A DNA stretch of 64,000 bases from an uncultured Oscillospiraceae bacterium (GCA_934446455.1 CAKSEE010000008.1:1-64000), one strand, 5' to 3'. Positions 25,577 to 34,707 are shown, counted from the stretch's first letter. Program-made: numbers and translations. The notes: generated by a model not told the origin, from the sequence alone.

Positions 25577-26577
25577 TCCCCGGTTATTTCCTCTTTCGTG
25601 TAGCTGCATGAGTTGTAGTTGCGGTAGTTTGCGTTAGTGTTGTTGTATTCAACGCGCTTAACATGGAACAGCGTTTCGTCTATCACCTTTCGGCAGCCCG
25701 AAACGGCGTCCGCAAGCAGGCCGAATATGCCTATCTGTATCCCCGTGAGCGCAAGCACCGCCATAAGCACAAGGCTCTGTATATGCCCGCCGCCGTCGCC
25801 GAGGCACAGGTAAACAATGAACCGGATACCGAGCACAAGCGCCGCAATAACGAATACCGCCGCCATTATAAGGAACGTCTTAAGCGGCTTGCGCATAACG
25901 TAGTTGCGGATTATAGTAGCGGACGAGCGCTTGATGTAGCCCCACATGGACTTGAAAAGGCGGCTCTTGCGAAGCTCGGGGTTGGTGTTGATGTCCACGG
26001 ACATTATCTTTGTGCGGTCCGCGCCCGCGGTTATTATCGTTTCAAGGGTGTAGGTGTAGTCCGACAGGACGTTCAGCCTCATTGCCGCCTCGCGCGTGTA
26101 GCTGCGAAAGCCGCTTGTGGTGTCTGCAACATCTGTGCCGCTCGCCTTTCTTACAACGCCGCTGCCAAGCTTCTGCAGCTTCTTCTTAAGCGGGGAGAAA
26201 TGCTCTATGGTGTCCGTGCGGCGGTTGCCTATTACCATGGTCGCCTTGCCCTCGAGCAGTGGGCGCACCAGCTTTTCTATGTCCGCGCCCGCGTACTGGT
26301 TGTCCGCGTCCGTGTTTACTATTATATCCGCGCCAAGCCTCAGGCACGCGTCTATTCCCGCCATAAAGCCCTTTGCAAGCCCTCGGTTGTGCGTAAAGCT
26401 TACGATATGGTGAACGCCGAGCTCCTTTGCTCGCTCTGCCGTAGCGTCCGTGCTGCCGTCGTTTATAACGAGGTACTCTATCTCGTCTATGCCGTCGATG
26501 TGGCGCGGCAGGTCGTGTATGGTAACGTCAAGCGTTGCCGCCTCGTTGTAGCATGGTATCTGAATTATCAGCTTCAT
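25573..26577 (-). CDS. GT2 glycosyltransferase, polyprenyl-phosphate sugar synthase-like
   Basis: A 334-residue protein. The N-terminal GT-A domain shows PCYNEAATL, INDGSTD (38-44) and the metal-binding DAD (90-92, in VNTDADNQYAG). This is the DPM1/GtrB-like group, which loads a sugar onto undecaprenyl-phosphate. Two hydrophobic helices follow (about 235-260 and 270-295), and a short Asn/Tyr-rich tail. It should supply the donor for the two GT-C proteins encoded immediately downstream. The sugar is not predictable. Confidence 0.88.
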   Translation of the reverse strand: MKLIIQIPCYNEAATLDVTIHDLPRHIDGIDEIEYLVINDGSTDATAERAKELGVHHIVSFTHNRGLAKGFMAGIDACLRLGADIIVNTDADNQYAGADIEKLVRPLLEGKATMVIGNRRTDTIEHFSPLKKKLQKLGSGVVRKASGTDVADTTSGFRSYTREAAMRLNVLSDYTYTLETIITAGADRTKIMSVDINTNPELRKSRLFKSMWGYIKRSSATIIRNYVMRKPLKTFLIMAAVFVIAALVLGIRFIVYLCLGDGGGHIQSLVLMAVLALTGIQIGIFGLLADAVSGCRKVIDETLFHVKRVEYNNTNANYRNYNSCSYTKEEITGE

Positions 26578-26598
26578 TTTTCCGTCCGTCCTTTTTTC

Positions 26599-27480
26599 TT
26601 AGTTCGCCATGAAAGAGGGGATAAACAGCGCGCACGCCGAGCATAGCGCAGTAAGCAGCGCACCCACGATCATTCGCAGCCATGAGGGCCTGCCCGCCTC
26701 GCCCAGGCGCTCGTAATATGCCTCGCCACGGTCGCCCTCCCAGCGCTCGCGCAGCTTTTTTATGCGCTTTACGCAGTGACGGTAGTATAGCCTGTCGCTG
26801 AACGCGCAAAGCGCCATTGTCACCGCAAAGTTAAGCATGCTGCACACCGTGCATATCGCGGGGAGATGATACTGCGCCACCTGCGCCGCAGTAAACGCCC
26901 CGACATTCACGAGATATACGGGCAGCGAGAGCGCAAGCGTCGCCAGCATTACAATAACGCCCCAGAAATCCATTTTGCGGTAGAACTGAAACAGCGGTGC
27001 AAACAGCCCCGCGCATATGTTCACAGAAAGCACCGCCTGCTTTCCGCCGCTTTTTCTGAACGCCAGAAACGCGCGCCCATAGTGCATTGCGGATTTTGAC
27101 ACATACGCGCAGAGCTCGCGCATACTTACACCGTCCGCGCCCTGCGTTTCGTCGGCGAAGCGCTTCATCATGCCCGCAAAATAGTCCTGCATATCCTCCC
27201 CGCCGAAGAACGTATCCTCCGTCTGCTGCGGCACGCCCTGCGGGTATTCGGCATGGTGCGGGTCGGGCTCCTCATGCGGTACGCTCGGCGCAGGCTCGTC
27301 GGGCAGCCTGCCATTCCACACAAAGCCCTGCGCGTGCAGCCCCTCAAGCGCGCAGCGCCCCTTTTTCATATAGCACACCCTGTGGTGCGGGGTGCCGCAT
27401 ATCGGGCACACAACAACGTCGGCGTCATCTGTAAACGGCGCCCTGCACACGGGGCATAGTTTGTTTGCAAACCTAGACAT
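26599..27480 (-). CDS. Membrane protein with bacterial RING-like zinc domain
   Basis: A 293-residue protein. The first 45 residues carry C9/C12, C25/C28, H32/H33, C36 and C43 in the order CPVC...CPICGTPHHRVCY, close to the prokaryotic RING-finger/treble-clef type. A Pro/Glu-rich linker follows, then four or five hydrophobic helices with a DUF2628-like look, and a basic loop (KRIKKLRERW). The start 27480 is preferred because AAAGGA lies 7 bases upstream. As first gene after the promoter at 27533-27561 it heads the glycosyltransferase operon. Function unknown; a scaffold or regulatory role is guesswork. Confidence 0.75.
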   Translation of the reverse strand: MSRFANKLCPVCRAPFTDDADVVVCPICGTPHHRVCYMKKGRCALEGLHAQGFVWNGRLPDEPAPSVPHEEPDPHHAEYPQGVPQQTEDTFFGGEDMQDYFAGMMKRFADETQGADGVSMRELCAYVSKSAMHYGRAFLAFRKSGGKQAVLSVNICAGLFAPLFQFYRKMDFWGVIVMLATLALSLPVYLVNVGAFTAAQVAQYHLPAICTVCSMLNFAVTMALCAFSDRLYYRHCVKRIKKLRERWEGDRGEAYYERLGEAGRPSWLRMIVGALLTALCSACALFIPSFMAN

Positions 27481-27532
27481 TCTTTTTCCTTTCATTCAGC
27501 TGCGGTAAGTCCGCGCATAAATATACAGCTTA

Positions 27533-27561
27533 ATTATAACATATTCTGTTCTTTTTTTCAA
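27533..27561 (-). promoter_or_regulatory. SigA-type promoter of the RING/GT/ktrB/rsmI operon
   Basis: On the - strand TTGAAA (complement of 27556-27561), 17 bases and a perfect TATAAT (complement of 27533-27538). It lies about 55 bases upstream of the first gene. Confidence 0.82.
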
Positions 27562-27660
27562 CACATAAAACCGCCGCTATTGTGAAAATATAAAGAAATC
27601 TTGCCGCGGAATGTTCTCTCCTATAAATACCGTGCAGAAGCGCAAAAAGTGGCAAAAAAT

Positions 27661-27683
27661 CCCCCTGCGCATTGCACAGGGGG
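27661..27683 (-). terminator. Terminator of the solute-binding protein gene
   Basis: CCCCCTG/CAGGGGG stem (27661-27667 with 27677-27683), followed on the - strand by ATTTTTTG. Confidence 0.88.
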
Positions 27684-27699
27684 ATATCCGCTTAAGAAA

Positions 27700-29208
27700 T
27701 CAAAGTTCTCTTAAAGCTTTGTTTATCTGGTCGATAGCGTCCTGAATAGCAGGGTTGTGCTGCTCTCTGAGCTGTACGTAGGATTCACCCGTCAGATAAG
27801 GCATATTGGTGAGCGACTGAATCGGGTTCTGCGTGGAGCTGCCGTCGGATACGGTACCAAGACCGCCCTTGAAGTCTGCAAGGAGCTTTACGGGGCTGCT
27901 TCCGTCAAGCGCGGTAAGCTCATAGTAGAACTCAAGGTTCTTTCTGGTCCAACCGTAGTTCTCGATAGCCTGCTCAAAGCTTGCGGTGCGTACGTCGGGG
28001 TCGTTGGCAACGGTAGCGCAGCAGTCAATCCATGCCTTGATACCATCAACGTTCTCAGCGCCCTTTACATACATCTGTGCGTCCTGCTTAAGCGCGATGT
28101 AGTAGTCGTCAGCCATCGGGTCCTTCGGGAAGGGAACGAACGATACATCGTCGGGACCCCATGTGAACTTGCCGGAGGTAGCGTACTTTGCAAGGTTATC
28201 CTTCCATACCCAGTAACCGCCGTCTGCGTAGAACAGAATGTTGCCGTTGAGCCATTCCTTGGTGTTTATATTCCAGCTGTTAACCTCGTGGCGCGGATAA
28301 CGCAGATTCTCAGACTGGAGAACGCTGAGCATATTCTGCTGAACTCTCTCAAACTCGGGAGAATAGAGGTTGTTTACAAGCTGACCGTTCTCGTTGCTTA
28401 CCATAGGCTTGCCCGTGGAGATAACAAAGTCGTTCTCGGGGTTGTAGCCGTCGATAGCATATCTGCCCTCAGCGGACGACTGCCACTTGCGTGCGATGTC
28501 AAGGAATGCGTCCCATGTCCACTCGCCCTTGTCGAACAGATCCTTGGGGTCGTCAGCGCCTATCTCGTCAATGAGCGCGGGGCGATAATACATAAGGTTG
28601 TTCGGAGATATCTCGTAGAATGCGCAGTAGTGCTTGCCGTTGAACGCGTACATCTCCATGAGATCTCTTGTAGCGTCCCACTTGGCAGAGTTAAGGTCAA
28701 CGATATCGTCAATAGCGTTGTAGCGGTTCTGCGTTACGCCATAGGGGAAGTCAAGCGCCTCAAACGGGAACAGATCGGGAGAATCGCCCGAAGCTATCAT
28801 AGAACCGAGCTTGGTGTAACGGTCTTCATACGAAGTGGAGAAGTTCTCAAAAATCTGTCCTGCGCACGAGGGGTCGTCGCCCGTTTCGGGAATGCCGTAA
28901 ACCTCTTTGAAAAGCATAGCGGCAGCAGACGTTTCATCGATGGTCCAGTTGTTCCATGCGAGCCACTTAAGACGCTTTGTAACCTTAAGGTCGGGGTTAT
29001 CGAGCGCAGTAGGGTCCATGTTGGTTACAGCGTCGTTTACACCCGCATTTTCAGCGTATGTGGTAGAAGCTATCGTTGTAGTAGTAGCGGGCGTAGCGTT
29101 TCCGGGCGCGCCCGAGTTGGAATTTACTCCCTCCTCCTCGCAGGCGGTCAGCGAAAGAACCGTTGCCGCAGCAAGCAGGGCGGAAGCAATTGCCTTGAAT
29201 TTTTTCAT
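27700..29208 (-). CDS. ABC transporter solute-binding lipoprotein (sugar type)
   Basis: A 502-residue lipoprotein with signal MKKFKAIASALLAAATVLS and lipobox LTAC. The mature part starts with a Gly/Thr-rich linker. The body is a family-1 extracellular solute-binding protein (DLFPFEALDFPYG, WTWDAFLDIARKW, YADGGYWVW), the group that captures oligosaccharides or sugars. No permease or ATPase gene is adjacent, so it is an orphan that either uses a transporter encoded elsewhere or was relocated. The start 29208 has GGAGG 6 bases upstream; the longer frame runs through the ribosome site. Confidence 0.9.
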   Translation of the reverse strand: MKKFKAIASALLAAATVLSLTACEEEGVNSNSGAPGNATPATTTTIASTTYAENAGVNDAVTNMDPTALDNPDLKVTKRLKWLAWNNWTIDETSAAAMLFKEVYGIPETGDDPSCAGQIFENFSTSYEDRYTKLGSMIASGDSPDLFPFEALDFPYGVTQNRYNAIDDIVDLNSAKWDATRDLMEMYAFNGKHYCAFYEISPNNLMYYRPALIDEIGADDPKDLFDKGEWTWDAFLDIARKWQSSAEGRYAIDGYNPENDFVISTGKPMVSNENGQLVNNLYSPEFERVQQNMLSVLQSENLRYPRHEVNSWNINTKEWLNGNILFYADGGYWVWKDNLAKYATSGKFTWGPDDVSFVPFPKDPMADDYYIALKQDAQMYVKGAENVDGIKAWIDCCATVANDPDVRTASFEQAIENYGWTRKNLEFYYELTALDGSSPVKLLADFKGGLGTVSDGSSTQNPIQSLTNMPYLTGESYVQLREQHNPAIQDAIDQINKALREL

Positions 29209-29262
29209 AGTCAACCTCCGTAGAAATATCAGCGGGCATACCCGCAGCATTTTTCACTATCT

Positions 29263-29291
29263 ATTATACCTTATCACCGTGCGCTTTTCAA
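29263..29291 (-). promoter_or_regulatory. SigA-type promoter of the solute-binding protein gene
   Basis: On the - strand TTGAAA (complement of 29286-29291), 17 bases and TATAAT (complement of 29263-29268), about 55 bases before the start codon. Confidence 0.82.
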
Positions 29292-29467
29292 TATCTAAAA
29301 CAGATAATAATTTACTCTTTTCTTTGTGCAGATTTGCTTATTATTCACTTAATATTTACTTAAAAAGAGTTACAAAAGGCTTTCGCGCCCTATTTGTTAC
29401 ATCGTTACATTTTATGCTGCTTTCGCGCGCCTTTTGTGCATACCATTTAGCAAAAACAACGCGCCCC

Positions 29468-29493
29468 TGAATACAAGGGCGCGCTATATCTTA
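29468..29493 (-). terminator. Terminator of the ribosomal protein cluster
   Basis: On the - strand a GCGCGCCC arm pairs with GGGGCGCG, followed by TTGTTTTTG. It lies about 17 bases past the rplQ stop. Confidence 0.78.
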
Positions 29494-29509
29494 TTATGTG
29501 TCTTATATC

Positions 29510-29851
29510 TCAGACAAGCTCGATTATTGCCATTTCGGCAGCATCGCCGCGGCGCGGGCCTATCTTGTAGATTCTGGTGTAGCCGCCGTTCTTGTCAGCG
29601 TACTTCGGAGAAATCTCGTCGAATACCTTCTTTGCAACAGCTTCCTTGGTAACGTAGGAGTAAACCTGACGCTTGGTGTGAAGCGTGTTTGCCTTGCCGA
29701 GAGTAATCATCTTCTCCGCCTCAGCGCGAACTTCCTTTGCGCGAGTAACGGTGGTCTCTATCTTACCATTCTCAAGCAGGAAAGTGACCATACCTCTCAG
29801 CATTGCCTTTCTGTGGTCGCTGGTCCTGCCCAGTTTTCTTGTTCCTGGCAT
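29510..29851 (-). CDS. rplQ: 50S ribosomal protein L17
   Basis: A 113-residue large-subunit protein. The start [19 protein letters not shown] and the [24 protein letters not shown] core are typical of bacterial L17 in its short form. It is the last gene of the alpha operon, 32 bases after rpoA, as in most Firmicutes, and is followed by a terminator. Confidence 0.97.
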   Translation of the reverse strand: MPGTRKLGRTSDHRKAMLRGMVTFLLENGKIETTVTRAKEVRAEAEKMITLGKANTLHTKRQVYSYVTKEAVAKKVFDEISPKYADKNGGYTRIYKIGPRRGDAAEMAIIELV

Positions 29852-29883
29852 ATTTCCATTCTCCTTTCAACAGGGATTTGAAA

Positions 29884-30843
29884 TCAATTATTATCGTCGG
29901 ACGGTGTGAGGTCACAGCCGAGCGACTGGAGCTTTGCCTTAACTTCGTCGAAGGACTTCTTGCCGAGGTTTCTTACCTTCATCATGTCCTCGGGTGACTT
30001 GTCCACGAGGTCCCCAACGGTGTTTATGCCCGCGCGCTTTAAGCAGTTGAAGGAACGAACAGAAAGCTCAAGCTCCTCGATAGTCATCTCAAGCACCTTG
30101 TCCTTGCGGCTCTCCTCCTTGGTTTCGATAAGGTCGGAGGGGTTGGTGTCGTCGGACAGCTCTGCAAAGAGCTGAAGGCGCTCGATAAGTATCTTTGCCG
30201 CATAGGATACCGCTTCCTTGGCGGAAATGGTGCCGTCGGTCCAGATTTCAATGATGAGCTTTTCGTAGTCGGTTCTCTGTCCGACGCGGGTATTCTCTAC
30301 CGTGTAGTTGCATTTCAGTACGGGGGTGTAAATGCTATCTATGGGTATCACGCCGATAATGGGCTGGAGCTGCTGCTTGTTCTGCTCCGCAGAAACGTAG
30401 CCTCTGCCTCTGTCGAGAGTGATGTCCATGTAGAGCTTTGCGCCCGCGCCGAGGGTTGCTATGTGCATTCCCGGGTCAAGTATCTCGACCTCGCTGTCGG
30501 TCTTGATATCGCCCGCAGTTACCTCACACTCGCCCTCTGCCTCGATGTATATGGTCTTGGGAGCTTCGCCGTACATTTTCGCTCTGAGACCCTTTATGTT
30601 GAGGATTATTTCAGTAACGTCCTCTTTCACGCCGGGTATCGTGGAAAACTCATGCTGAACACCGTCAATCTTGACGGAAGTCGCTGCCACGCCCGGAAGC
30701 GAGGAGAGCAGAACCCTTCTCAGGCTGTTGCCCAAGGTGTTTCCATATCCGCTCTGGAGCGGCTCCAAAACGAACATTCCATAAGTTCCGTCAGACCTCA
30801 GCTTCGAGGTCTCAATATTGAGCTTTTCAGTTTTTTCTAGCAT
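29884..30843 (-). CDS. rpoA: DNA-directed RNA polymerase alpha subunit
   Basis: A 319-residue alpha subunit. The N-terminal dimerisation domain has [20 protein letters not shown]; the C-terminal domain (about 245-319) has [19 protein letters not shown], which contacts UP elements and activators. The start 30843 ([11 protein letters not shown]) follows GGGAGGG by 8 bases, whereas the longer GTG frame includes that site. The 196-base gap before it, longer than neighbouring gaps, contains a GC hairpin at 30957-30984. Confidence 0.97.
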   Translation of the reverse strand: MLEKTEKLNIETSKLRSDGTYGMFVLEPLQSGYGNTLGNSLRRVLLSSLPGVAATSVKIDGVQHEFSTIPGVKEDVTEIILNIKGLRAKMYGEAPKTIYIEAEGECEVTAGDIKTDSEVEILDPGMHIATLGAGAKLYMDITLDRGRGYVSAEQNKQQLQPIIGVIPIDSIYTPVLKCNYTVENTRVGQRTDYEKLIIEIWTDGTISAKEAVSYAAKILIERLQLFAELSDDTNPSDLIETKEESRKDKVLEMTIEELELSVRSFNCLKRAGINTVGDLVDKSPEDMMKVRNLGKKSFDEVKAKLQSLGCDLTPSDDNN

Positions 30844-30956
30844 TTGGTAACCCTCCCACACGTTTGTCCTTTAATTATCCTGTGCTTGCTGCTGTATCCG
30901 CTGTTAATTTTAACTCATGCTCAGCGTGTAACGTTTATACAAAGTGTTGACGCGCA

Positions 30957-30984
30957 GCGCACCGCCTAAACAGGCGGCATGCGC
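30957..30984 (-). promoter_or_regulatory. Hairpin in the rpsD-rpoA gap
   Basis: GCGCA/TGCGC (30957-30961 with 30980-30984) encloses CCGCC/GGCGG (30962-30966 with 30973-30977) with a two-base bulge. There is no T-run, so it is more likely an mRNA processing, pausing or regulatory structure than a terminator. Confidence 0.4.
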
Positions 30985-31039
30985 CGTCAGACCGTGAATT
31001 AAAAATAACTGCACTAAATATCTGTATGCTAAGAAGCAA

Positions 31040-31642
31040 TTATTTAGAATACAGCTCGATAATTAAGTGCTCGGCGATCTCAAAGTCAAGATCGTCACGC
31101 TGGAACATACGGGTCACCTTTGCGGTTGCAGCTTCCTTGTTTACGTCAAGCCACATAGGAACGAGTCTGCCGCCTGCAACTTCAGCGATTTCCTCGAACT
31201 TCTTGCTCTTCTTGCTCTTTTCTCTCAGGGAGATAACGTCGCCTACCTTAACTCTGTAGGAGGGGATGTCAACTCTCTTGCCGTTCACACAGAAATGACC
31301 GTGGGAAACGAGCTGACGAGCCTCGCGGCGGGTGATAGCATAGCCCATTCTGAATACGATGTTATCAAGGCGGGACTCAAGCAGGCGGATAAGGTTCTCA
31401 CCGGCGATACCCTCTTCCTTGGTAGCAAGCTCGTAGTAGTGGTAGAACTGCTTCTCAAGAACGCCGTAAACGAACTTGAGCTTCTGCTTCTCCTTGAGCT
31501 GGGTGCCGTATTCGGAAACCTTCTTGCGCTTGTTGCCGTCGGGGTGTCTCTTGGACACCTTCTTCTCGGAGTAACCGAGAACTGCGGGGCTTATATCAAG
31601 GGATCTGCACTTCTTCAAAATCGGATCGCGATTTACTGCCAT
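31040..31642 (-). CDS. rpsD: 30S ribosomal protein S4
   Basis: A 200-residue primary 16S-binding protein. The start MAVNRDPILKKCRSLDISP and the S4 RNA-binding domain (SRLDNIVFRMGYAITRREARQLVSHGHFCVNG) are clear. S4 nucleates 30S assembly and in several bacteria represses its own operon. It stands in the alpha operon between rpsK and rpoA, with roughly 100-base and 196-base gaps on either side that could hold control structures. Confidence 0.97.
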   Translation of the reverse strand: MAVNRDPILKKCRSLDISPAVLGYSEKKVSKRHPDGNKRKKVSEYGTQLKEKQKLKFVYGVLEKQFYHYYELATKEEGIAGENLIRLLESRLDNIVFRMGYAITRREARQLVSHGHFCVNGKRVDIPSYRVKVGDVISLREKSKKSKKFEEIAEVAGGRLVPMWLDVNKEAATAKVTRMFQRDDLDFEIAEHLIIELYSK

Positions 31643-31743
31643 TGTATTATTTCCTCCGTTGTTCTAAATAGATATCGGCTCGACGCGCCCATCGCACGTC
31701 CTGCTGCCGACGCCGAGTAAACGAATAGCTCGGTTGTGTAAAA

Positions 31744-32145
31744 TCAGACGCGTCTTCTCTTGGGGGGACGGCATCCGTTGTGGGGAATGGGGGTTACGTC
31801 CTTAATGAGTTTAACCTCAAGACCTGCTGCCTGAAGCGCTCTGATAGCTGCCTCGCGTCCGGAACCGGGACCCTTTACGAAAACCTCAACAGTCTTAAGA
31901 CCGTGCTCCATAGCTGCCTTTGCCGCAACGTCTGCCGCGGTCTGAGCTGCGAAAGGAGTGGACTTTCTGGAACCTCTGAAACCAAGTCCGCCTGCGCTTG
32001 CCCATGAAAGAGCGTTGCCCTGAAGGTCGGTGATGGTAACGATGGTATTGTTGAACGTAGACTGAATATGTGCTGCGCCGTTCTCAACGTTCTTGCGCTC
32101 GCGGCGTCTGCGAACTACCTGCTTTGCACCTTTGGTTGCTGCCAT
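31744..32145 (-). CDS. rpsK: 30S ribosomal protein S11
   Basis: A 133-residue platform protein of the small subunit. Signature: [18 protein letters not shown] and the C-terminal [15 protein letters not shown]. It follows rpsM by 22 bases. After it comes a 101-base gap with a CCGAG/CTCGG hairpin before rpsD. Confidence 0.98.
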   Translation of the reverse strand: MAATKGAKQVVRRRRERKNVENGAAHIQSTFNNTIVTITDLQGNALSWASAGGLGFRGSRKSTPFAAQTAADVAAKAAMEHGLKTVEVFVKGPGSGREAAIRALQAAGLEVKLIKDVTPIPHNGCRPPKRRRV

Positions 32146-32167
32146 TTATTTTTTGCCCACCTTTCTA

Positions 32168-32539
32168 TTACTTCTTCTTGTTAGCAATGGTCTTCTTGGG
32201 ACCCTTGCGGGTTCTGGCGTTGGTCTTTGTTCTCTGACCACGGCAGGGAAGACCCTTGCGGTGGCGAGTGCCGCGGAAGCAGTTGATCTCAACCAGACGC
32301 TTGATGTCGAGGGATACCTTTCTTCTGAGGTCGCCCTCTACGAGATAGCCGTCGTTAGCGATTACTTCGCGGATCTTTGCTTCCTCGTCGTCGGTAAGGT
32401 CCTTGACGCGGGTGTCAGGATTTACGCCAGCCTTTGCCAGAATATCATTTGCAGACTTTCTGCCGATGCCGTATACATAGGTCAGACCGATTTCTACGCG
32501 CTTTTCCTTCGGCAGGTCTACACCAGCGATTCTTGCCAT
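32168..32539 (-). CDS. rpsM: 30S ribosomal protein S13
   Basis: A 123-residue head protein of the small subunit, contacting P-site tRNA with its basic tail. [19 protein letters not shown] and [20 protein letters not shown] are family hallmarks; the C-terminus is Lys/Arg-rich. It lies 33 bases after rpmJ. Confidence 0.98.
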   Translation of the reverse strand: MARIAGVDLPKEKRVEIGLTYVYGIGRKSANDILAKAGVNPDTRVKDLTDDEEAKIREVIANDGYLVEGDLRRKVSLDIKRLVEINCFRGTRHRKGLPCRGQRTKTNARTRKGPKKTIANKKK

Positions 32540-32572
32540 GTTTTTTCCTCCTCTATCGGATTTCGGACTTTA

Positions 32573-32686
32573 TCAGCCCTGTCTCTGCTTGTGTTTAGGT
32601 TCAACACAGATAACCATTACTTTACCCTTGCGCTTGATAACCTTGCACTTATCGCACATGGGCTTTACTGAAGGTCTTACTTTCAT
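32573..32686 (-). CDS. rpmJ: 50S ribosomal protein L36 (zinc form)
   Basis: A 37-residue protein translated from the - strand: [14 protein letters not shown] at the start and KHKQRQG at the end. C11, C14, C27 and H32 form the zinc site of the C+ type. A ribosome site AAAGGAGG precedes the ATG. It sits between infA and rpsM in the usual order. Confidence 0.97.
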   Translation of the reverse strand: MKVRPSVKPMCDKCKVIKRKGKVMVICVEPKHKQRQG

Positions 32687-32725
32687 TGAAACACCCTCCT
32701 TTAAGGTTTGTTTACTTTGCCGCCA

Positions 32726-32953
32726 TCACTTGGCACGCCATGTGATTCTGCCCTTTGTAAGGTCGTAAGGCGACATTTCAACGGTCACTTTGTCACCGGG
32801 CAGTATACGAATGTAGTTCATCCGCAGCTTGCCGCTTATATGAGCTAGGATCTGGTGACCGTTTGAAAGCTCTACCTTGAACTGTGCGTTCGGAAGAGCC
32901 TCAAGAATTACGCCTTCAACTTCCAATACATCTTCTTTAGACAAGCTATTCAC
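32726..32953 (-). CDS. infA: Translation initiation factor IF-1
   Basis: A 75-residue S1/OB-fold protein that occupies the A site of the 30S subunit during initiation. [19 protein letters not shown] and [21 protein letters not shown] are characteristic. The start MNSLSKEDV at 32953 overlaps the end of the KOW protein gene by 8 bases. An alternative start would be hard to place, since the family usually begins MSKED; a shorter start is not available as ATG. Confidence 0.97.
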   Translation of the reverse strand: MNSLSKEDVLEVEGVILEALPNAQFKVELSNGHQILAHISGKLRMNYIRILPGDKVTVEMSPYDLTKGRITWRAK

Positions 32954-33206
32954 TCTCCTCGGCGATGCTTTGCGTACTCAGCGCCCTGAGAGCGCTGCGC
33001 AGCTTTCTGTCCGTCAGCCCCTGCGGGTCTATAAATCCCGCAGTGGCACGGACGTGCCTGATATTCTTTTTTTTCGGGGAAAGAAGCTTGCGCTCCTTAC
33101 CGTCTGCGACGTACACAACGCCGCTCTCAGCTCCCGTGACAACGAACCACCGCCCGATGTCATGCCCCGCGGAGCTTATAACAACCGTTCCTGCTTTTAT
33201 CTGCAT
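32946..33206 (-). CDS. KOW-domain RNA-binding protein (L14e-like)
   Basis: An 86-residue basic protein with an N-terminal KOW-type fold: [20 protein letters not shown] and then [11 protein letters not shown]. Clostridia commonly encode such a protein between map and infA; it resembles archaeal/eukaryotic L14e but is not a standard bacterial ribosomal protein. It may associate with ribosomes or rRNA. It starts 11 bases after map. Confidence 0.85.
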   Translation of the reverse strand: MQIKAGTVVISSAGHDIGRWFVVTGAESGVVYVADGKERKLLSPKKKNIRHVRATAGFIDPQGLTDRKLRSALRALSTQSIAEESE

Positions 33207-33217
33207 AAGTTACCGTG

Positions 33218-33973
33218 TCAGTGCGACGGGAGCGTCAGTATTATCGGCTCGCCGTTCGTTACCGCGATCGAATGTTCAAAGTGGCAGGACAGCGACCCGT
33301 CTGTCGTCACCACCGTCCACTTGTCGGACAGAATGTTGACCTCGGGGGAGTTCGTGTTCACCATAGGTTCAATGGCTATCGTCATGCCGGGAGTGAGGCG
33401 CGGACCTCTGCCGGGCCTGCCGTAGTTCGGCACCTCGGGGTCCTCGTGCATCTCTCTGCCCAGGCCGTGACCTATGAACTTTCTGCACACCGCATAGCCG
33501 TAGCTTTCGACGTGCTGCTGCACCGCGTTTGAGATATCGCCTATCCTGTTTCCGGCGACTGCCTGTTCGATGCCCTTGTAGAGCGCCTCCTCGGTAGCCT
33601 TCATTATGCGCTCCGCCTCGGCGCTTACCGTGCCCACGCGGAACGTTTTTGTGTTATCGCCCATGAAGCCGTCAAGCTCCGCGACGATATCGCAGGAGAT
33701 TATGTCGCCCTCCTTGAGAATCTTCTTTTTGGAGGGAATGCCGTGGATAAGCTCCTCATTCACCGAAAAGCAGTTATGCCCGGGAAATCCGCCGTAGCCC
33801 TTGCAGGGGGAGTGCCCTCCCTTGGAAACGATGTAGTCGTTCACTATCCTGTCAAGCTCCCACGTGGAAATGCCCGCTACCGCGTTCTTTCCCGCAAGCT
33901 CGAGCGCCTGCGCTGCAAGCTCGCCTGCTTTGAGCATAAATTTCAGCTCGGTTGGATTTTTGATCTGAATCAT
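33218..33973 (-). CDS. map: Methionine aminopeptidase, type I
   Basis: A 251-residue metalloprotease that removes the initiator methionine. The metal ligands appear in ISCDIVAELDGFMGDNTKTF (two Asp), GHGLGREMHEDPEVPN (His) and two later Glu (AIEPMVN and the C-terminal region). No N-terminal zinc extension is present. It follows adk by 24 bases in the spc cluster. Confidence 0.97.
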   Translation of the reverse strand: MIQIKNPTELKFMLKAGELAAQALELAGKNAVAGISTWELDRIVNDYIVSKGGHSPCKGYGGFPGHNCFSVNEELIHGIPSKKKILKEGDIISCDIVAELDGFMGDNTKTFRVGTVSAEAERIMKATEEALYKGIEQAVAGNRIGDISNAVQQHVESYGYAVCRKFIGHGLGREMHEDPEVPNYGRPGRGPRLTPGMTIAIEPMVNTNSPEVNILSDKWTVVTTDGSLSCHFEHSIAVTNGEPIILTLPSH

Positions 33974-33997
33974 GTGATCCTGCTCTCTAACAAGGGT

Positions 33998-34630
33998 TTA
34001 GCCCTTGACAGCTGCGAGGGTGAGCTTCGACGTTTCGGCGATCTCGTCCTGACCAACTACCGTTACGAGCTTTCCTCTTGCGGCATAGAAGTCCTTGAGG
34101 GGAGCCGTCTTTTCGTGGTAGGTCGCAAGCCTTGCGATAACAGTCTCGGGCTTGTCGTCCGCTCTCTGTACAACCTTGCCGCCGCAGGCATCGCAGATGC
34201 CCTCGACCTTGGTAGGCTTGTACTCGATGTGATACGAATTACCGCACTTCTCGCATACGCGTCTGCCCGACATTCTCGCTGTGATTTTCTCATCGGGAAC
34301 GCTTATCTCAATGACCTTATCTATATTCACACCCATTTTTTCAAGAGCCTCTGCCTGCGCTACGGTTCTGGGGAAGCCGTCGAGGATAAAGCCGTTCTTG
34401 GCGTCGTCCTGTGCGATCCTGTCCTTGAGAATACCGATAACGATCTCGTCGGGAACAAGCTCGCCCGCTTCCATCTTCTCCTTAGCCGCAAGACCTGCGG
34501 GTGTGCCGTTCTTCACCGCCTCACGAAGCATATTGCCCGTGGAGATTGCGGGAATACCCAGCTCCTTGCAGACTACCTCTGCCTGTGTGCCCTTGCCTGC
34601 GCCCGGAGCGCCTAAAAAAATCATGTTCAT
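33998..34630 (-). CDS. adk: Adenylate kinase (zinc-containing)
   Basis: A 210-residue enzyme interconverting AMP, ATP and ADP. P-loop FLGAPGAGKGTQ at 5-16; DGFPRT in the AMP site; LID domain with CEKCG...CDACG forming a zinc site as in Gram-positive adenylate kinases. The start 34630 has AAGGAG 7 bases upstream; the longer frame is not supported. It lies 77 bases after secY. Confidence 0.97.
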   Translation of the reverse strand: MNMIFLGAPGAGKGTQAEVVCKELGIPAISTGNMLREAVKNGTPAGLAAKEKMEAGELVPDEIVIGILKDRIAQDDAKNGFILDGFPRTVAQAEALEKMGVNIDKVIEISVPDEKITARMSGRRVCEKCGNSYHIEYKPTKVEGICDACGGKVVQRADDKPETVIARLATYHEKTAPLKDFYAARGKLVTVVGQDEIAETSKLTLAAVKG

Positions 34631-34707
34631 AGCAATACTCCTTGTGTCTGTTGGGTCAAGCACACCTCCCACGAGCCCTGCGGCCCGTGAAGGAGTGCAA
34701 AGAGTCT

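Larger units (their letters stand above)
29209..29509. other. Intergenic region between rplQ and the solute-binding protein gene
   Basis: A 301-base AT-rich gap. It holds the rplQ terminator (29468-29493), the promoter of the binding protein (29263-29291), and between them an ACAAAAGGC/GCCTTTTGT inverted pair about 50 bases apart (near 29373 and 29434). No gene is seen. In many Firmicutes the ecfA/truA/rplM genes follow rplQ; they are absent here. Confidence 0.6.
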
